Shown here: positions 15,236 through 23,505 of the stretch, in pieces
Numbering within the stretch: position 1 is the stretch's first letter
How the letters are laid out: each line of letters opens with the position of its first letter
The notes under the pieces: model-generated
Databases searched by the model: none
Told to the model about the DNA's origin: nothing
What the model saw: only the letters and a program-made list of their open reading frames with translations
Translations under genes and position numbers: made by a program
Assembly: GCA_002482545.1 (NCBI GenBank)
Contig: DLGF01000024.1
Span: 118,885-182,884, forward strand
DNA: 64,000 nucleotides
Source of the DNA: Sporomusaceae bacterium UBA7701
Lineage (GTDB): Bacteria > Bacillota > Negativicutes > Sporomusales > UBA7701
Direction of reading: 5' to 3'

Positions 15236-15940
15236 TTACTCGTTTGCGGCGAGTTGCTCGCCTTGCTGGCCTTCCAAAACGGCGTCAGCCATCTTGCCGG
15301 TCAGCAGTTTTACGGCGCGGATGGCGTCGTCGTTGCCGGGAATGACGTAGTCGATTTCATCCGGGTCGCAGTTGGTATCGACAATCGCCACAATGGGGAT
15401 GCCCAGCTTGCGAGCTTCGGCCACCGCAATGCGTTCCTTGCGGGGATCAATGATGAACAAGGCGCCAGGCAGCTTGCCCATGTTTTTGATGCCGCCGAGG
15501 AACTTCTGCAGCCGGTCCATTTCGTGGCGAAGTTGAATGACTTCTTTCTTGGGCAGTACTTCAAAAACGCCTTTTTCTTCCATGCCTTCGAGTTCACGCA
15601 GGCGGTTGATGCGTCTTTGAATGGTCTGGAAATTGGTCAGCATGCCGCCGAGCCAACGCTCGTTGACAAAGAACATGTCGCAGCGGGAAGCTTCCTCTTT
15701 AACGGCGTCCTGGGCCTGTTTCTTCGTGCCGACGAAAAGAACGGTTTTTCCTTCGGCCGAAACGTCGCGGACGAAGTTGTAAGCATCCTCCACTTTCTTG
15801 ACCGTTTTCTGCAAGTCAATGATGTAGATGCCGTTGCGCTCCGTAAAAATGTACGGAGCCATTTTGGGGTTCCACCTTCTGGTTTGATGTCCGAAATGAA
15901 CACCAGCTTCCAGAAGTTGTTTCATAGAAATTACCGACAT
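15236..15940 (-). CDS. rpsB: 30S ribosomal protein S2
   Basis: A 234-residue S2 protein of the small subunit. The N terminus (SVISMKQLLEAGVHFGHQ) and the sequences RRWNPKMAPYIFTERNGIYIID (quoted in part: NPKMAPYIFTERNGI), FVGTKKQAQ, ERWLGGMLTNFQT and PIVAIVDTNCDPD are textbook S2. Start is ATG 15938-15940 after AGGAGGTGACCCTAA. It is transcribed from its own promoter at about 16050-16078 with a leader of roughly 100 nt, then tsf follows. Confidence 0.98.
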   Translation of the reverse strand: MSVISMKQLLEAGVHFGHQTRRWNPKMAPYIFTERNGIYIIDLQKTVKKVEDAYNFVRDVSAEGKTVLFVGTKKQAQDAVKEEASRCDMFFVNERWLGGMLTNFQTIQRRINRLRELEGMEEKGVFEVLPKKEVIQLRHEMDRLQKFLGGIKNMGKLPGALFIIDPRKERIAVAEARKLGIPIVAIVDTNCDPDEIDYVIPGNDDAIRAVKLLTGKMADAVLEGQQGEQLAANE

Positions 15941-16049
15941 TTAGGGTCACCTCCTGTTTTATTGCCGCCGCTCCCCGCATCTTTTGCCTGAAACCGGATG
16001 TCCGGCACAGTCGGCAAAATTGGAAAGCGTGTGGATTACACCGAAAGTT

Positions 16050-16078
16050 AGTATATCATAGTCTGTTGGCGGGAACAA
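16050..16078 (-). promoter_or_regulatory. Promoter of rpsB-tsf
   Basis: On the minus strand TTGTTC (16073-16078), 17 bp, then TATACT (16050-16055). It lies between the end of the flagellar operon and rpsB, leaving about 100 nt of 5' leader. The -35 match is moderate, the -10 good. Confidence 0.6.
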
Positions 16079-16119
16079 GTGTTTTTGCCAGTAATTCGCT
16101 CATTAGTATGGGAGATTGG

Positions 16120-16680
16120 TTATTTTTTATTCAGTTGCAGGATCAGCATGATTTCTCCCTTGCCCATCCCCGTCGTCTTGGCAATTTCAATGACGCTGTA
16201 GCCTTCTTCGGCCATGTTCAGGATGAGGCGCCGTTTGTCGGAATTCGGACTCTCGGGGCCTAGAGGCCGGGAAGAGTGCTCAGCGGGAAGAGCGGGTTCG
16301 GAAGCAACAGCCGCCGCCGGCTCCGGAAGTTCGGCCGGCAGGCGAAAGTCGATGCCGCCGCCGGCGGACGGAAACTGCGGGACTGGAGAAGCTCCGCGGG
16401 GAGATTCGCGGTTCATGGCCGCTACGTCAGCCGCTTTTATCGTTTCGTCCAGCTGGTTGATCTTGGCGTCCGCTTCTTCGAGCAATAATTCCAAATGAGC
16501 GATCTGGGTTTCGAGCCTTTTTACCGCCGCGTCAGCCGTCCTTTCCAGTTGGGCCTGAAATTCTCCGGCCGGCATGGAAGCATTGAGGGAAAACATTTTT
16601 ATTAACATATCGCGTTTATGGATAATGAAAAAAACAAAAAAAAGAATGACTACAACGAAGATGATCATGCTGTTAAGCAT
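16120..16680 (-). CDS. SwrB-position protein (DUF6115-like), membrane-anchored coiled coil with C-terminal HTH-like domain
   Basis: A 186-residue protein with one N-terminal membrane segment (about 4-21), a coiled coil (about 40-85, ERTADAAVKRLETQIAHLEL), a Pro/Ala-rich linker and a C-terminal helical segment (about 150-186: MAEEGYSVIEIAKTTGMGKG) that reads like a helix-turn-helix. Architecture and position, last gene of the fla/che operon after sigD and directly before rpsB, match B. subtilis SwrB (YlxL), which activates the flagellar type III secretion apparatus. Sequence identity to SwrB cannot be judged here, so orthology is inferred from architecture and synteny. Start is ATG 16678-16680. 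Confidence 0.75.
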   Translation of the reverse strand: MLNSMIIFVVVILFFVFFIIHKRDMLIKMFSLNASMPAGEFQAQLERTADAAVKRLETQIAHLELLLEEADAKINQLDETIKAADVAAMNRESPRGASPVPQFPSAGGGIDFRLPAELPEPAAAVASEPALPAEHSSRPLGPESPNSDKRRLILNMAEEGYSVIEIAKTTGMGKGEIMLILQLNKK

Positions 16681-16688
16681 AGTCCACC

Positions 16689-17015
16689 TCAGGTTTTAAT
16701 ATCAATATGCAACCCGCGTACCGGGTCTTTGATGTCGGAGGCCTCTTCTTCCGTCTGGTCGCCGTGGCCCGCCGCGCCATGCCGATTTTCCTGGTCGCGC
16801 CGGCTGTGCCTGTCCTTGGATTCTTCCTCCACCTTCCCGCCCGCGTTCGGCGGGGTGCGCTGCACCTGTTGCTGGCGATGGGAAGCAGCCTTCTGCATCT
16901 GCTCGGCGAATTGTTGCTGCTGAAGCGTCGACTGGTGGTCGGTAACCTGTTGTGCTTTACTTACTTCGGTTGCGCGAGGGATCAGCACCTGGAGGTCGAT
17001 GGATCTGATTGTCAC
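16689..17015 (-). CDS. Small hydrophilic hypothetical protein in the flagellar operon
   Basis: A ~108-residue, very hydrophilic protein. The start is best placed at GTG 17013-17015 (TIRSIDLQVLIPRATEVSK), because AAAGGTGGT lies seven bases upstream; an ATG at 17036 leaves no room for an SD. The first ~25 residues look ordered, the remainder is rich in Gln, Arg, Asp, Glu and His and is probably disordered. It sits between the FapA-like gene and the SwrB-position gene. No function is recognised; its place suggests a flagellar accessory role. Confidence 0.65.
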   Translation of the reverse strand: MTIRSIDLQVLIPRATEVSKAQQVTDHQSTLQQQQFAEQMQKAASHRQQQVQRTPPNAGGKVEEESKDRHSRRDQENRHGAAGHGDQTEEEASDIKDPVRGLHIDIKT

Positions 17016-17045
17016 CGCATCCACCACCTTTATCATTCATCACTG

Positions 17046-18662
17046 CTAACGGAAGGAACCGGTTTTGATCTCTCCCTCGTCGGCATAGAAGGACACAAAT
17101 TTGGAGGATTCGCGGATGGGCCGGACCAACGTGCCGATTACCAGTTTTACGCCGGGGTAAACAATATCCTGCACGCGGATGCGGCCATAGCGCATTTCCT
17201 CGAAAATCAGCTCGATTTCGGCGACCCGCTTGCGCATCGTATCGACTTGGCCGGTAAGGTTGAACTGGGTCTTGGTCATTTTAAGCATGACTTCGCGCTT
17301 TTCGGGCGACAACTCGGTATTATAGTTCCGGAGCACGTTGAGCGCCTTTTGAGCCTGGTCGAGTTTCGCCTCGGACTGCTTGAGCTCTTTGCGAAGCTCC
17401 TGATATTCGGCGCGCAGCCCCGGATTTACCCCTACTTCCAGTTCGGTGGAGACCGCCAGATGGGTTCCTACAACCTTCGCCCGGATTTCCTCGCCGGCGA
17501 TAATATGCCCGCCGGCGACAAAGCCCCGCCGGCCTTCCACGATGACCTTCCGTCCGGCGCTCACGTTGCTGTGGAGGACGACATCGTTTACCATAACATC
17601 GCCATCCGCCGAAACAGTGGCATTCTCGATGAATTTGGTGGTGACATGCTCCTTGGCTTTAATATAGCCGCGGTGCATCCCCTGTATGCCCATGCGGACA
17701 ACGACATTCCGTCCTTCGACGATCCCGCCGCTGACCGACCCATAGATTTCCACGTTTCCGTCGGCTTTGACGGTAAAGCCCGATTGCACCGAACCGCGGA
17801 CAACGACATTGCCGACAAACTCAATATTGCCGGTCGACAGATCGACATCCCCCTTGATCTCGATAACCGGCGATACATGGATTTTATTGCTGATGACCTG
17901 AAGCTGCCCGCTGATTCCGGCGTAAATCTTATTGTCCTCCACCCGGACATTCTTCCCGGCCGGAATGGGAAGATCGCGGCCGGCTTTGGCAAATACCGGC
18001 TGTCCCAGTACATCCGTGCCGGGCGTGCCGGTGGTCGCGGGTATCTTCTCGGCCAGGAGATCGCCCTCGGCAACGACGGTAAACAGATTTAAATCCTTAA
18101 AGTCGACCCGCCCGTCCTCCAGTTCCAGCGGCCGGCCTTTGCGCTCCGTGTCGACATGGAATTCGATCCGGGCGTCGGTGCCGTTGACCGGAACGGAGCC
18201 TTTGGCGATAACCGCTCTTGAACCGGGCCGCTCCACAGCTTTTTGGACTTCGTTCCGATCGACACCGTTGACAACCCCCGCCGCATGGATTTTCTCCAGG
18301 GCTTCCTCCAGTTGCACCGGCCGGCTGTTTTGGGCCATGACAACCTGCAGGGACGCTTCCATCCGGTCCCGCTCAACCAATACCTGGATTTCCGGTTCCG
18401 CTCTTTCCGGCGCCGCGTCAGCGACCTTTACCGCCGTGCCGGCGGCTTCCTTGACGGTGCTCATGAGCAGGTTCATGTTAAAGTCTTTGATATCGCGGCT
18501 TTTCAGTTCGGCGATAACCGCCGGTTCCCGTACCGGGGCTCCCCCGCCCCGGGCGGGAGAAACCGTCAGGTAGACTCCGCCGTCGTCTCCCGAAGTAATT
18601 TTAAAGGTACCGTCAACCATTACTTCTTCGGACTGGTTAGGAAGGTTCCCTTGCTCACTCAT
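17046..18662 (-). CDS. fapA: FapA family (DUF342) protein
   Basis: A 538-residue protein of the FapA/DUF342 family. The N-terminal ~190 residues form a variable domain; about 190-430 is a long run of short beta-strand repeats (GDVDLSTGNIEFVGNVVVRG, AGRKVIVEGRRGFVAGG) typical of the beta-helical polymerisation domain; about 430-490 is a coiled coil (EYQELRKELKQSEAKLDQAQ). Family members interact with polar or envelope machinery in other bacteria and are common in Firmicutes flagellar operons. It follows sigD by about 37 bp. Start is ATG 18660-18662. The exact role is not known. Confidence 0.85.
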   Translation of the reverse strand: MSEQGNLPNQSEEVMVDGTFKITSGDDGGVYLTVSPARGGGAPVREPAVIAELKSRDIKDFNMNLLMSTVKEAAGTAVKVADAAPERAEPEIQVLVERDRMEASLQVVMAQNSRPVQLEEALEKIHAAGVVNGVDRNEVQKAVERPGSRAVIAKGSVPVNGTDARIEFHVDTERKGRPLELEDGRVDFKDLNLFTVVAEGDLLAEKIPATTGTPGTDVLGQPVFAKAGRDLPIPAGKNVRVEDNKIYAGISGQLQVISNKIHVSPVIEIKGDVDLSTGNIEFVGNVVVRGSVQSGFTVKADGNVEIYGSVSGGIVEGRNVVVRMGIQGMHRGYIKAKEHVTTKFIENATVSADGDVMVNDVVLHSNVSAGRKVIVEGRRGFVAGGHIIAGEEIRAKVVGTHLAVSTELEVGVNPGLRAEYQELRKELKQSEAKLDQAQKALNVLRNYNTELSPEKREVMLKMTKTQFNLTGQVDTMRKRVAEIELIFEEMRYGRIRVQDIVYPGVKLVIGTLVRPIRESSKFVSFYADEGEIKTGSFR

Positions 18663-18699
18663 TTTTTCCCCTCCTTGGGAATTTGCTTTCCACTCGGCT

Positions 18700-19476
18700 T
18701 TACAGCAAGCTGGACTTGATTCTCGACAATGCCCCCCGCAAACGAAAGATGGCCTTGGTATGGAGCTGTGAAATCCGCGCTTCCGTCAGGCTCATGATCA
18801 GGCTGATTTCTTTCAGCGTTAGCCCCTCATAATAATAGAGCGTTATCACCAGCCGTTCCTTCTCGGAAAGTTTGTCGATCGCCTTGGCCAAAGTGGCCTT
18901 TACTTCCTCGTCTTCCAAGAACTGAGACGGACTTGTGGCATTGCCGTTGGGCGATTCGGTCTTGATATAATCCTCCAGGGGAATCAGTGCGCACCCGTTT
19001 AAAGTTGTAATGAGATTGTGAAGCTGAGTGACGCTTATCTTGAGTGCCCCGGCGATCTCCTCATCGGTGGCGGAACGTCCCAGCCGGTGTTCCATCTCCG
19101 CCAGGGTGGCCTCGTACTGGCGGGCCTTTTGGCGGATGGTGGCCGGAATCCAGTCCTGGGCCCGCAGTGAATCCAGCATGGCGCCGCGAATCCGGGCTAC
19201 GGCATAGGTCTCAAATTTGACTCCCCGGGCGGTGTCGAAGCGCTCAATGGCTTCCATCAACCCGAAAAAGCCGTTGCCGATCAGGTCGTCCTTATCTACA
19301 TATTGGGGAAGTCCAATGGCGATTCTTCCCGCAACGAGCTTAACCAGCGGTAGGTAATGCTCAACCAGTTTCTCGCGAATATCCGCCGTTTTATTTTCCC
19401 GGTAGTCAGCCCAAACCTGACTGATCCTGTCGACAGCCGTCGCATCCTTCGCCGTCAAGTTATCTACCCCCAACAC
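18700..19476 (-). CDS. sigD: RNA polymerase sigma factor for flagellar genes (SigD/FliA)
   Basis: A 258-residue sigma-28 family factor directing late flagellar and motility genes. Region 2 (LVAGRIAIGLPQYVDKDDLI, ARGVKFETYAVARIRGAMLD), region 3 and region 4 (LSEKERLVITLYYYEGLTLKEIS, quoted in part: ERLVITLYYYEGLTLKEI) are all present. RxRGAMLDSLR and the absence of an ECF-type shortened region identify the FliA/WhiG/SigD group. It is near the end of the fla/che operon, exactly as sigD in B. subtilis. A matching anti-sigma factor FlgM is not in the window. Confidence 0.93.
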   Translation of the reverse strand: MLGVDNLTAKDATAVDRISQVWADYRENKTADIREKLVEHYLPLVKLVAGRIAIGLPQYVDKDDLIGNGFFGLMEAIERFDTARGVKFETYAVARIRGAMLDSLRAQDWIPATIRQKARQYEATLAEMEHRLGRSATDEEIAGALKISVTQLHNLITTLNGCALIPLEDYIKTESPNGNATSPSQFLEDEEVKATLAKAIDKLSEKERLVITLYYYEGLTLKEISLIMSLTEARISQLHTKAIFRLRGALSRIKSSLL

Positions 19477-19480
19477 TGCA

Positions 19481-19819
19481 CTACTCCTTAACGGTAAAAT
19501 GTTCGAAATCGTTAGGGGTCAAGGGGCTGAAATTTTTTTGAGCATGGGATGGGTTGATCAGCTCATCTGCTTCAACGATACTGTCCTTACTAGTTATATC
19601 GATGTTTTGCCCCTTGGGGTTTAGTGCTGTTTCTAATATACCGCGTACAAAAACCTCGGCATAGCCTCCGAAGAAAAACCCGACGGCACCAAATATAACA
19701 ATCGAAATAAGAGTGCGATAGGAGAGGGTGAAAGTTCCGAGGTCTTGCCATAAACCAGATATTGCCGTCACAAGGCCGGCAGCTACTGCTAAGCCGAACG
19801 CAACATATAGTCTAAACAT
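19481..19819 (-). CDS. Small two-helix membrane protein between cheD and sigD
   Basis: A 112-residue protein from ATG 19817-19819, with TGAGGTTATC just before it. It has two hydrophobic segments (about 3-23, VAFGLAVAAGLVTAISGLW region; and about 34-53, SIVIFGAVGFFFGGYAEVF) followed by a ~55-residue hydrophilic tail. It overlaps or abuts cheD upstream and is separated from sigD by 4 bp. B. subtilis has no gene at this point between cheD and sigD. No family was recognised; a membrane-associated chemotaxis or sigma-regulatory role is conceivable but not shown. Confidence 0.7.
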   Translation of the reverse strand: MFRLYVAFGLAVAAGLVTAISGLWQDLGTFTLSYRTLISIVIFGAVGFFFGGYAEVFVRGILETALNPKGQNIDITSKDSIVEADELINPSHAQKNFSPLTPNDFEHFTVKE

Positions 19820-19835
19820 GATAACCTCACTATCC

Positions 19836-20321
19836 CTATAGTTCCTTTTCACCTTTATCGATGGTCTTAATGCGGAAAATACCGCAGTCTAGTTTAAGTT
19901 CGACAGTCCGTCCGTAATTTCCCCCTGTGTCTTCATTGATAATCTTGATATCCAGTTTTCTGAGCACCTGCCGGACAGCCTCGACATTACGTTCTCCCAC
20001 CCGCATGATGTCGGTGGCGTTGGCGAAGGTAAACATTTGGGCGCCGCCGGCAATTTTGGCCCATAACCGGTTTTTGGCCGCCCCAAGCTTCAGAATTTCA
20101 TCCATCATCAGCGGCAGGCACGTATCAGCGAACTTGGCCGGGTTTTCCGTCGCCCGGGATTGGGTGCTGTCAGGAAGCATGATATGCGCCAAGCCGCCAA
20201 CTTTCGCCACCGAATCGTACAGGGCGATGCCGACGCAGGAACCCAAGCCGTAACTAATAAGACTGGCGGGATGGCTGCCGGTTTTATAATCCGCCATACC
20301 AACCTTGATCAATTCGCCCAT
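19836..20321 (-). CDS. cheD: Chemoreceptor glutamine deamidase CheD
   Basis: CheD deamidates glutamines on chemoreceptors and, in Firmicutes, binds and stimulates the CheC phosphatase. The 161-residue protein has the catalytic Cys29 in GLGSCVGIALYD and His46 in GGLAHIMLPDS, and the C-terminal NVEAVRQVLRKLDIKI...GGNYGRTVEL segment. The start ATG at 20319-20321 touches the cheC stop, fitting coupled translation of the interacting pair. Confidence 0.95.
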   Translation of the reverse strand: MGELIKVGMADYKTGSHPASLISYGLGSCVGIALYDSVAKVGGLAHIMLPDSTQSRATENPAKFADTCLPLMMDEILKLGAAKNRLWAKIAGGAQMFTFANATDIMRVGERNVEAVRQVLRKLDIKIINEDTGGNYGRTVELKLDCGIFRIKTIDKGEKEL

Positions 20322-20950
20322 TATTCCTTCACCCCTATTGCCGCGAGAATGGTCGATAGAGACCCGGGGTCAGGAATAAGGAAGAAATGGCCCTTGACAC
20401 CGTCGCCTTCGGTGGAAAATTCGGTTTCAATAACCAACGCATGGTCGCCTAGGGCTCCGAGTTGAATGAGTATGACGCTGAGGATCGCCCCGGCCATGTC
20501 CATGGCCAGAGCGGGAATCGACGGCAAAAGGGTAAATTTGGTGAAATAGGATAACGCATTGAGATATGCGCCTGCCAAAATATTTCCGATCTCGAGGAGC
20601 GCCGACTCATCCATGGCGTCCAACGCCTGAGTCACTCCGCGATCGCGGCCCATGAGCATATCCACCAGATACATGGCGCTCTCTCTGGGCAGCAAAAACA
20701 ATATGCTGCTGGGAGCAGGCCCGAACACCCTGAGGAACACACCGGCCACCATTGTCTCGGGGCCGCCCACGACGTCGGGAACCTCGCCAAGGGGGAGAAT
20801 CGCAACCTGCGGAACAGTCATATCAATCTTTTTGTTGATAATCTGAGACAGGGCGGTAGCTGCGTTTCCAGCGCCGACATTGCCAATTTCACGCAACGCA
20901 TCGAGCTGCAGCGAGGAAAGCTTGGTTACTTCTTCAGACAACACTTCCAC
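20321..20950 (-). CDS. cheC: CheY-P phosphatase CheC
   Basis: CheC dephosphorylates CheY-P and works with CheD in adaptation. The 209-residue protein has two copies of the phosphatase E-x3-N motif, in LREIGNVGAGNAATALS (about 20-36) and LLEIGNILAGAYLNALS (about 125-141), so both active sites are predicted intact. It lies between cheW and cheD as in B. subtilis. Start ATG 20948-20950. Confidence 0.95.
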   Translation of the reverse strand: MEVLSEEVTKLSSLQLDALREIGNVGAGNAATALSQIINKKIDMTVPQVAILPLGEVPDVVGGPETMVAGVFLRVFGPAPSSILFLLPRESAMYLVDMLMGRDRGVTQALDAMDESALLEIGNILAGAYLNALSYFTKFTLLPSIPALAMDMAGAILSVILIQLGALGDHALVIETEFSTEGDGVKGHFFLIPDPGSLSTILAAIGVKE

Positions 20951-20971
20951 CTCATTCGGTTATTGGTAAGT

Positions 20972-21436
20972 CTAGCTGGCTTTGGTCATGTCGGCGCCGA
21001 CGCCGACAATGGCCTCGAGATTGAGCAGAATCAGCAAGGTGTCGTCGAGTTTCCCCACCCCGCTGAGATACTGGGCGCTCAGACCGCTCACCACCGTATG
21101 AGGCGGTTCCACGCTATCCGAAGAAATGGTCGTGACTTCTGACACGGCATCGACAATCAGCCCCACGGTTACATCTTCCATTTTGACGATGATAATCCGG
21201 GTGTCGTCGGTGTATTCGCCGGGCGGCAGATCAAGACGCTTCTTAAGGTCAAGGACGGGCAGCACGCTTCCCCGCAAATTGATGACGCCTTTTACATAAT
21301 CCGGAGAGTGCGGCACCCGGGTGATCTCGAGCATCCGTTTGATTTCCTGTACCTGGAGAATGCTTATACCGTAGCTTTCGCGGTTCAGTTTAAATACAAC
21401 CAACTGGATTTCTTCATTGTGCACGGTCTCTTCCAT
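20972..21436 (-). CDS. cheW: Chemotaxis coupling protein CheW
   Basis: CheW links chemoreceptors to CheA. The 154-residue single CheW domain includes VVFKLNRESYGISILQVQEI, VKGVINLRGSVLPVLDL and VGLIVDAVSEV, the canonical core strands. It follows cheA by 15 bp. Start is ATG 21434-21436 after a GGAGGGATGACA SD. Confidence 0.96.
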   Translation of the reverse strand: MEETVHNEEIQLVVFKLNRESYGISILQVQEIKRMLEITRVPHSPDYVKGVINLRGSVLPVLDLKKRLDLPPGEYTDDTRIIIVKMEDVTVGLIVDAVSEVTTISSDSVEPPHTVVSGLSAQYLSGVGKLDDTLLILLNLEAIVGVGADMTKAS

Positions 21437-21451
21437 CTTGTCATCCCTCCT

Positions 21452-23503
21452 TTATTGCATGAGCGAGCCGACATCGAGAATGAGCGCAACCTGACCGTTG
21501 CCTAGAATGGTGGCACCGGCTAAAACCTTAATTCCGGCCAGAAGTTTCCCCAGGGATTTGATAACGATTTCTTGCTGGCCGATCAACGTATCCACGATAA
21601 CTCCGGCTTTTTGCTCACCCATATGAACGATTACAACGAACAATTCTTCCTTATTGTCGGATGCGGCCTCCGGCGCGTTCAGCTTCTTGGCCAGGCGCAC
21701 GATGGGAATGATCTGGCCGCGCAGCAGAATAACCTCTTGATTCTGAATGGTTTTGATATCGCCGGGCGTGATATTGATGGTGCTGTCGATCGACCCCAGC
21801 GGAATGGCGTAAATTTCGTTGCAGACATCCACCAGCAGAGCTTGGATGATCGCCAGGGTAAGCGGCAGGCGAATCTTGAATTTGGAACCTTCGTTGATCT
21901 TAGTCTCCACATCGACCATGCCGCCAAGGGATTCGATCTTGGTTTTCACGGCGTCCATTCCAACGCCCCGCCCCGATACATCGGTAACGGTTTTGGCGGT
22001 GGAAAACCCGGGAAGGAATACCAGCCGCACGGCGTCCGCCGTATCCATTTTCTCCGCTTCGGCCGGAGTAATGAGGCCTTTCTCCAATGCCTTTTGTTTG
22101 ACAATCTCGGGATTAATGCCGGCACCGTCGTCTTCAACCATGATGATGACGTTGTTGCCTTCGTGACGGGCGATCAGACGGATTTCCCCCACCGGGTTCT
22201 TGCCTTTGACCTGACGGTCCGCCGGGTTCTCGACGCCGTGATCAATCGCGTTGCGCAGGAGATGGACCAGCGGGTCGCCGATTTCATCAATTACGGTGCG
22301 GTCGAGTTCGGTTTCTTCCCCCTGGATAATCAGGTTGACTTCTTTGTTCAAATCCCGGGAAAGGTCGCGAACCATGCGGGGAAAGCGATTGAATACCTGG
22401 CCGACCGGAACCATCCTGACTTTCATTACCACCGTCTGCAAATCGGTGGTTACCCGGTCCATCTGTTCGATGGTTTCCACCAAATCGCTCAGCTTGTGGT
22501 TGAGTCCGATCTGCTCCAGACGGGTTTTGTTGATGACCAGCTCGCCCACCAGATTAAGCAGCGCATCGAGTTTCTCGATGTCCACCCGCACCGATTGTCC
22601 GCTTTTCAGCTTCTTTTCCGCGGCCGGGCCGTGCTGCTCGACGACCGGTGAAACGTCCGGCTTGTTTTGGCCTTCCGTCTGTTTTTCAGCTTGGATAATC
22701 TCTTCCACGGAGGGAATAACCGCCGCAGAGGGAGAAACCACCGCGTTGCCGCAGTCGTTGATGATTTCAACCGACACCGCATCCACCTCGGAAATCGAAA
22801 GCAGGGTCTGCTCGACCTTTTCCGGCTCGGCGTCGGTAATGACGATTACATTGAAGCTGAGGTCGAAATTTTCTTTCTCCAGTTCATCGACCGGCGGGAT
22901 GCTTTTTATGACATCGCCGATTTCATCCAGGGCGTTCATGATCATATAGGCCCGGGCCGATTTTAAGAGACAGCCTTCCCGTAAATTAACGCCCACGTTA
23001 TAGGTGCAAAGTCCCTGCTGTTTGGCGGCCTGAATGACTTTCGTGTCGGTTTCGTCCAGCTTGATGCCGTTAACGGAAATAGCCGCGGCTCCCGGCTCCT
23101 CGGGAATAACTTCCTCCGCGCCGCCGCCGGAAGCCAGTTTATTCAGGGTGGCCACCAAGGGTTTGATATCAATGGCGGTCTCGGTCTGCTCGGCTACACT
23201 CTCGACCAATTGTTCAAGTTGGTCGAGGCATTTGAACAGGGTGTCGACAATCGCGCTATTCGCTTTCAGTTGCTCTTTGCGCAAAAGATCGAGGATGTTT
23301 TCCATCTCATGCGTCAGCTCCGCGATAGACGTAAACCCCATGGTGGCGGACATACCTTTGATGGTATGGGCGCTGCGGAAGATTTCGTCCAGTACCGACA
23401 AATTCCTTGGGTCGTGTTCAAGGTCCAACAGGCAGCGATTCAGGGTTTGAAGATGCTCGCGCGACTCTTCCAGAAACATCCCCATATACTGGTTTACATC
23501 CAT
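21452..23503 (-). CDS. cheA: Chemotaxis histidine kinase CheA
   Basis: CheA phosphorylates CheY and CheB in response to receptor state. The 683-residue protein has the HPt domain with phosphorylatable His46 (SAHTIKGMSATMGF), a P2 region (about 170-250), the dimerisation helices (VRVDIEKLDALLNLVGELVI, in part), the HATPase domain with the N box LVHLLRNAIDHGVENPADR and G boxes VEDDGAGIN and GRGVGMDAVK, and a C-terminal CheW-like domain. All expected modules are present. It is co-transcribed with cheB and cheW. Confidence 0.97.
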   Translation of the reverse strand: MDVNQYMGMFLEESREHLQTLNRCLLDLEHDPRNLSVLDEIFRSAHTIKGMSATMGFTSIAELTHEMENILDLLRKEQLKANSAIVDTLFKCLDQLEQLVESVAEQTETAIDIKPLVATLNKLASGGGAEEVIPEEPGAAAISVNGIKLDETDTKVIQAAKQQGLCTYNVGVNLREGCLLKSARAYMIMNALDEIGDVIKSIPPVDELEKENFDLSFNVIVITDAEPEKVEQTLLSISEVDAVSVEIINDCGNAVVSPSAAVIPSVEEIIQAEKQTEGQNKPDVSPVVEQHGPAAEKKLKSGQSVRVDIEKLDALLNLVGELVINKTRLEQIGLNHKLSDLVETIEQMDRVTTDLQTVVMKVRMVPVGQVFNRFPRMVRDLSRDLNKEVNLIIQGEETELDRTVIDEIGDPLVHLLRNAIDHGVENPADRQVKGKNPVGEIRLIARHEGNNVIIMVEDDGAGINPEIVKQKALEKGLITPAEAEKMDTADAVRLVFLPGFSTAKTVTDVSGRGVGMDAVKTKIESLGGMVDVETKINEGSKFKIRLPLTLAIIQALLVDVCNEIYAIPLGSIDSTINITPGDIKTIQNQEVILLRGQIIPIVRLAKKLNAPEAASDNKEELFVVIVHMGEQKAGVIVDTLIGQQEIVIKSLGKLLAGIKVLAGATILGNGQVALILDVGSLMQ

Positions 23504-23505
23504 TA

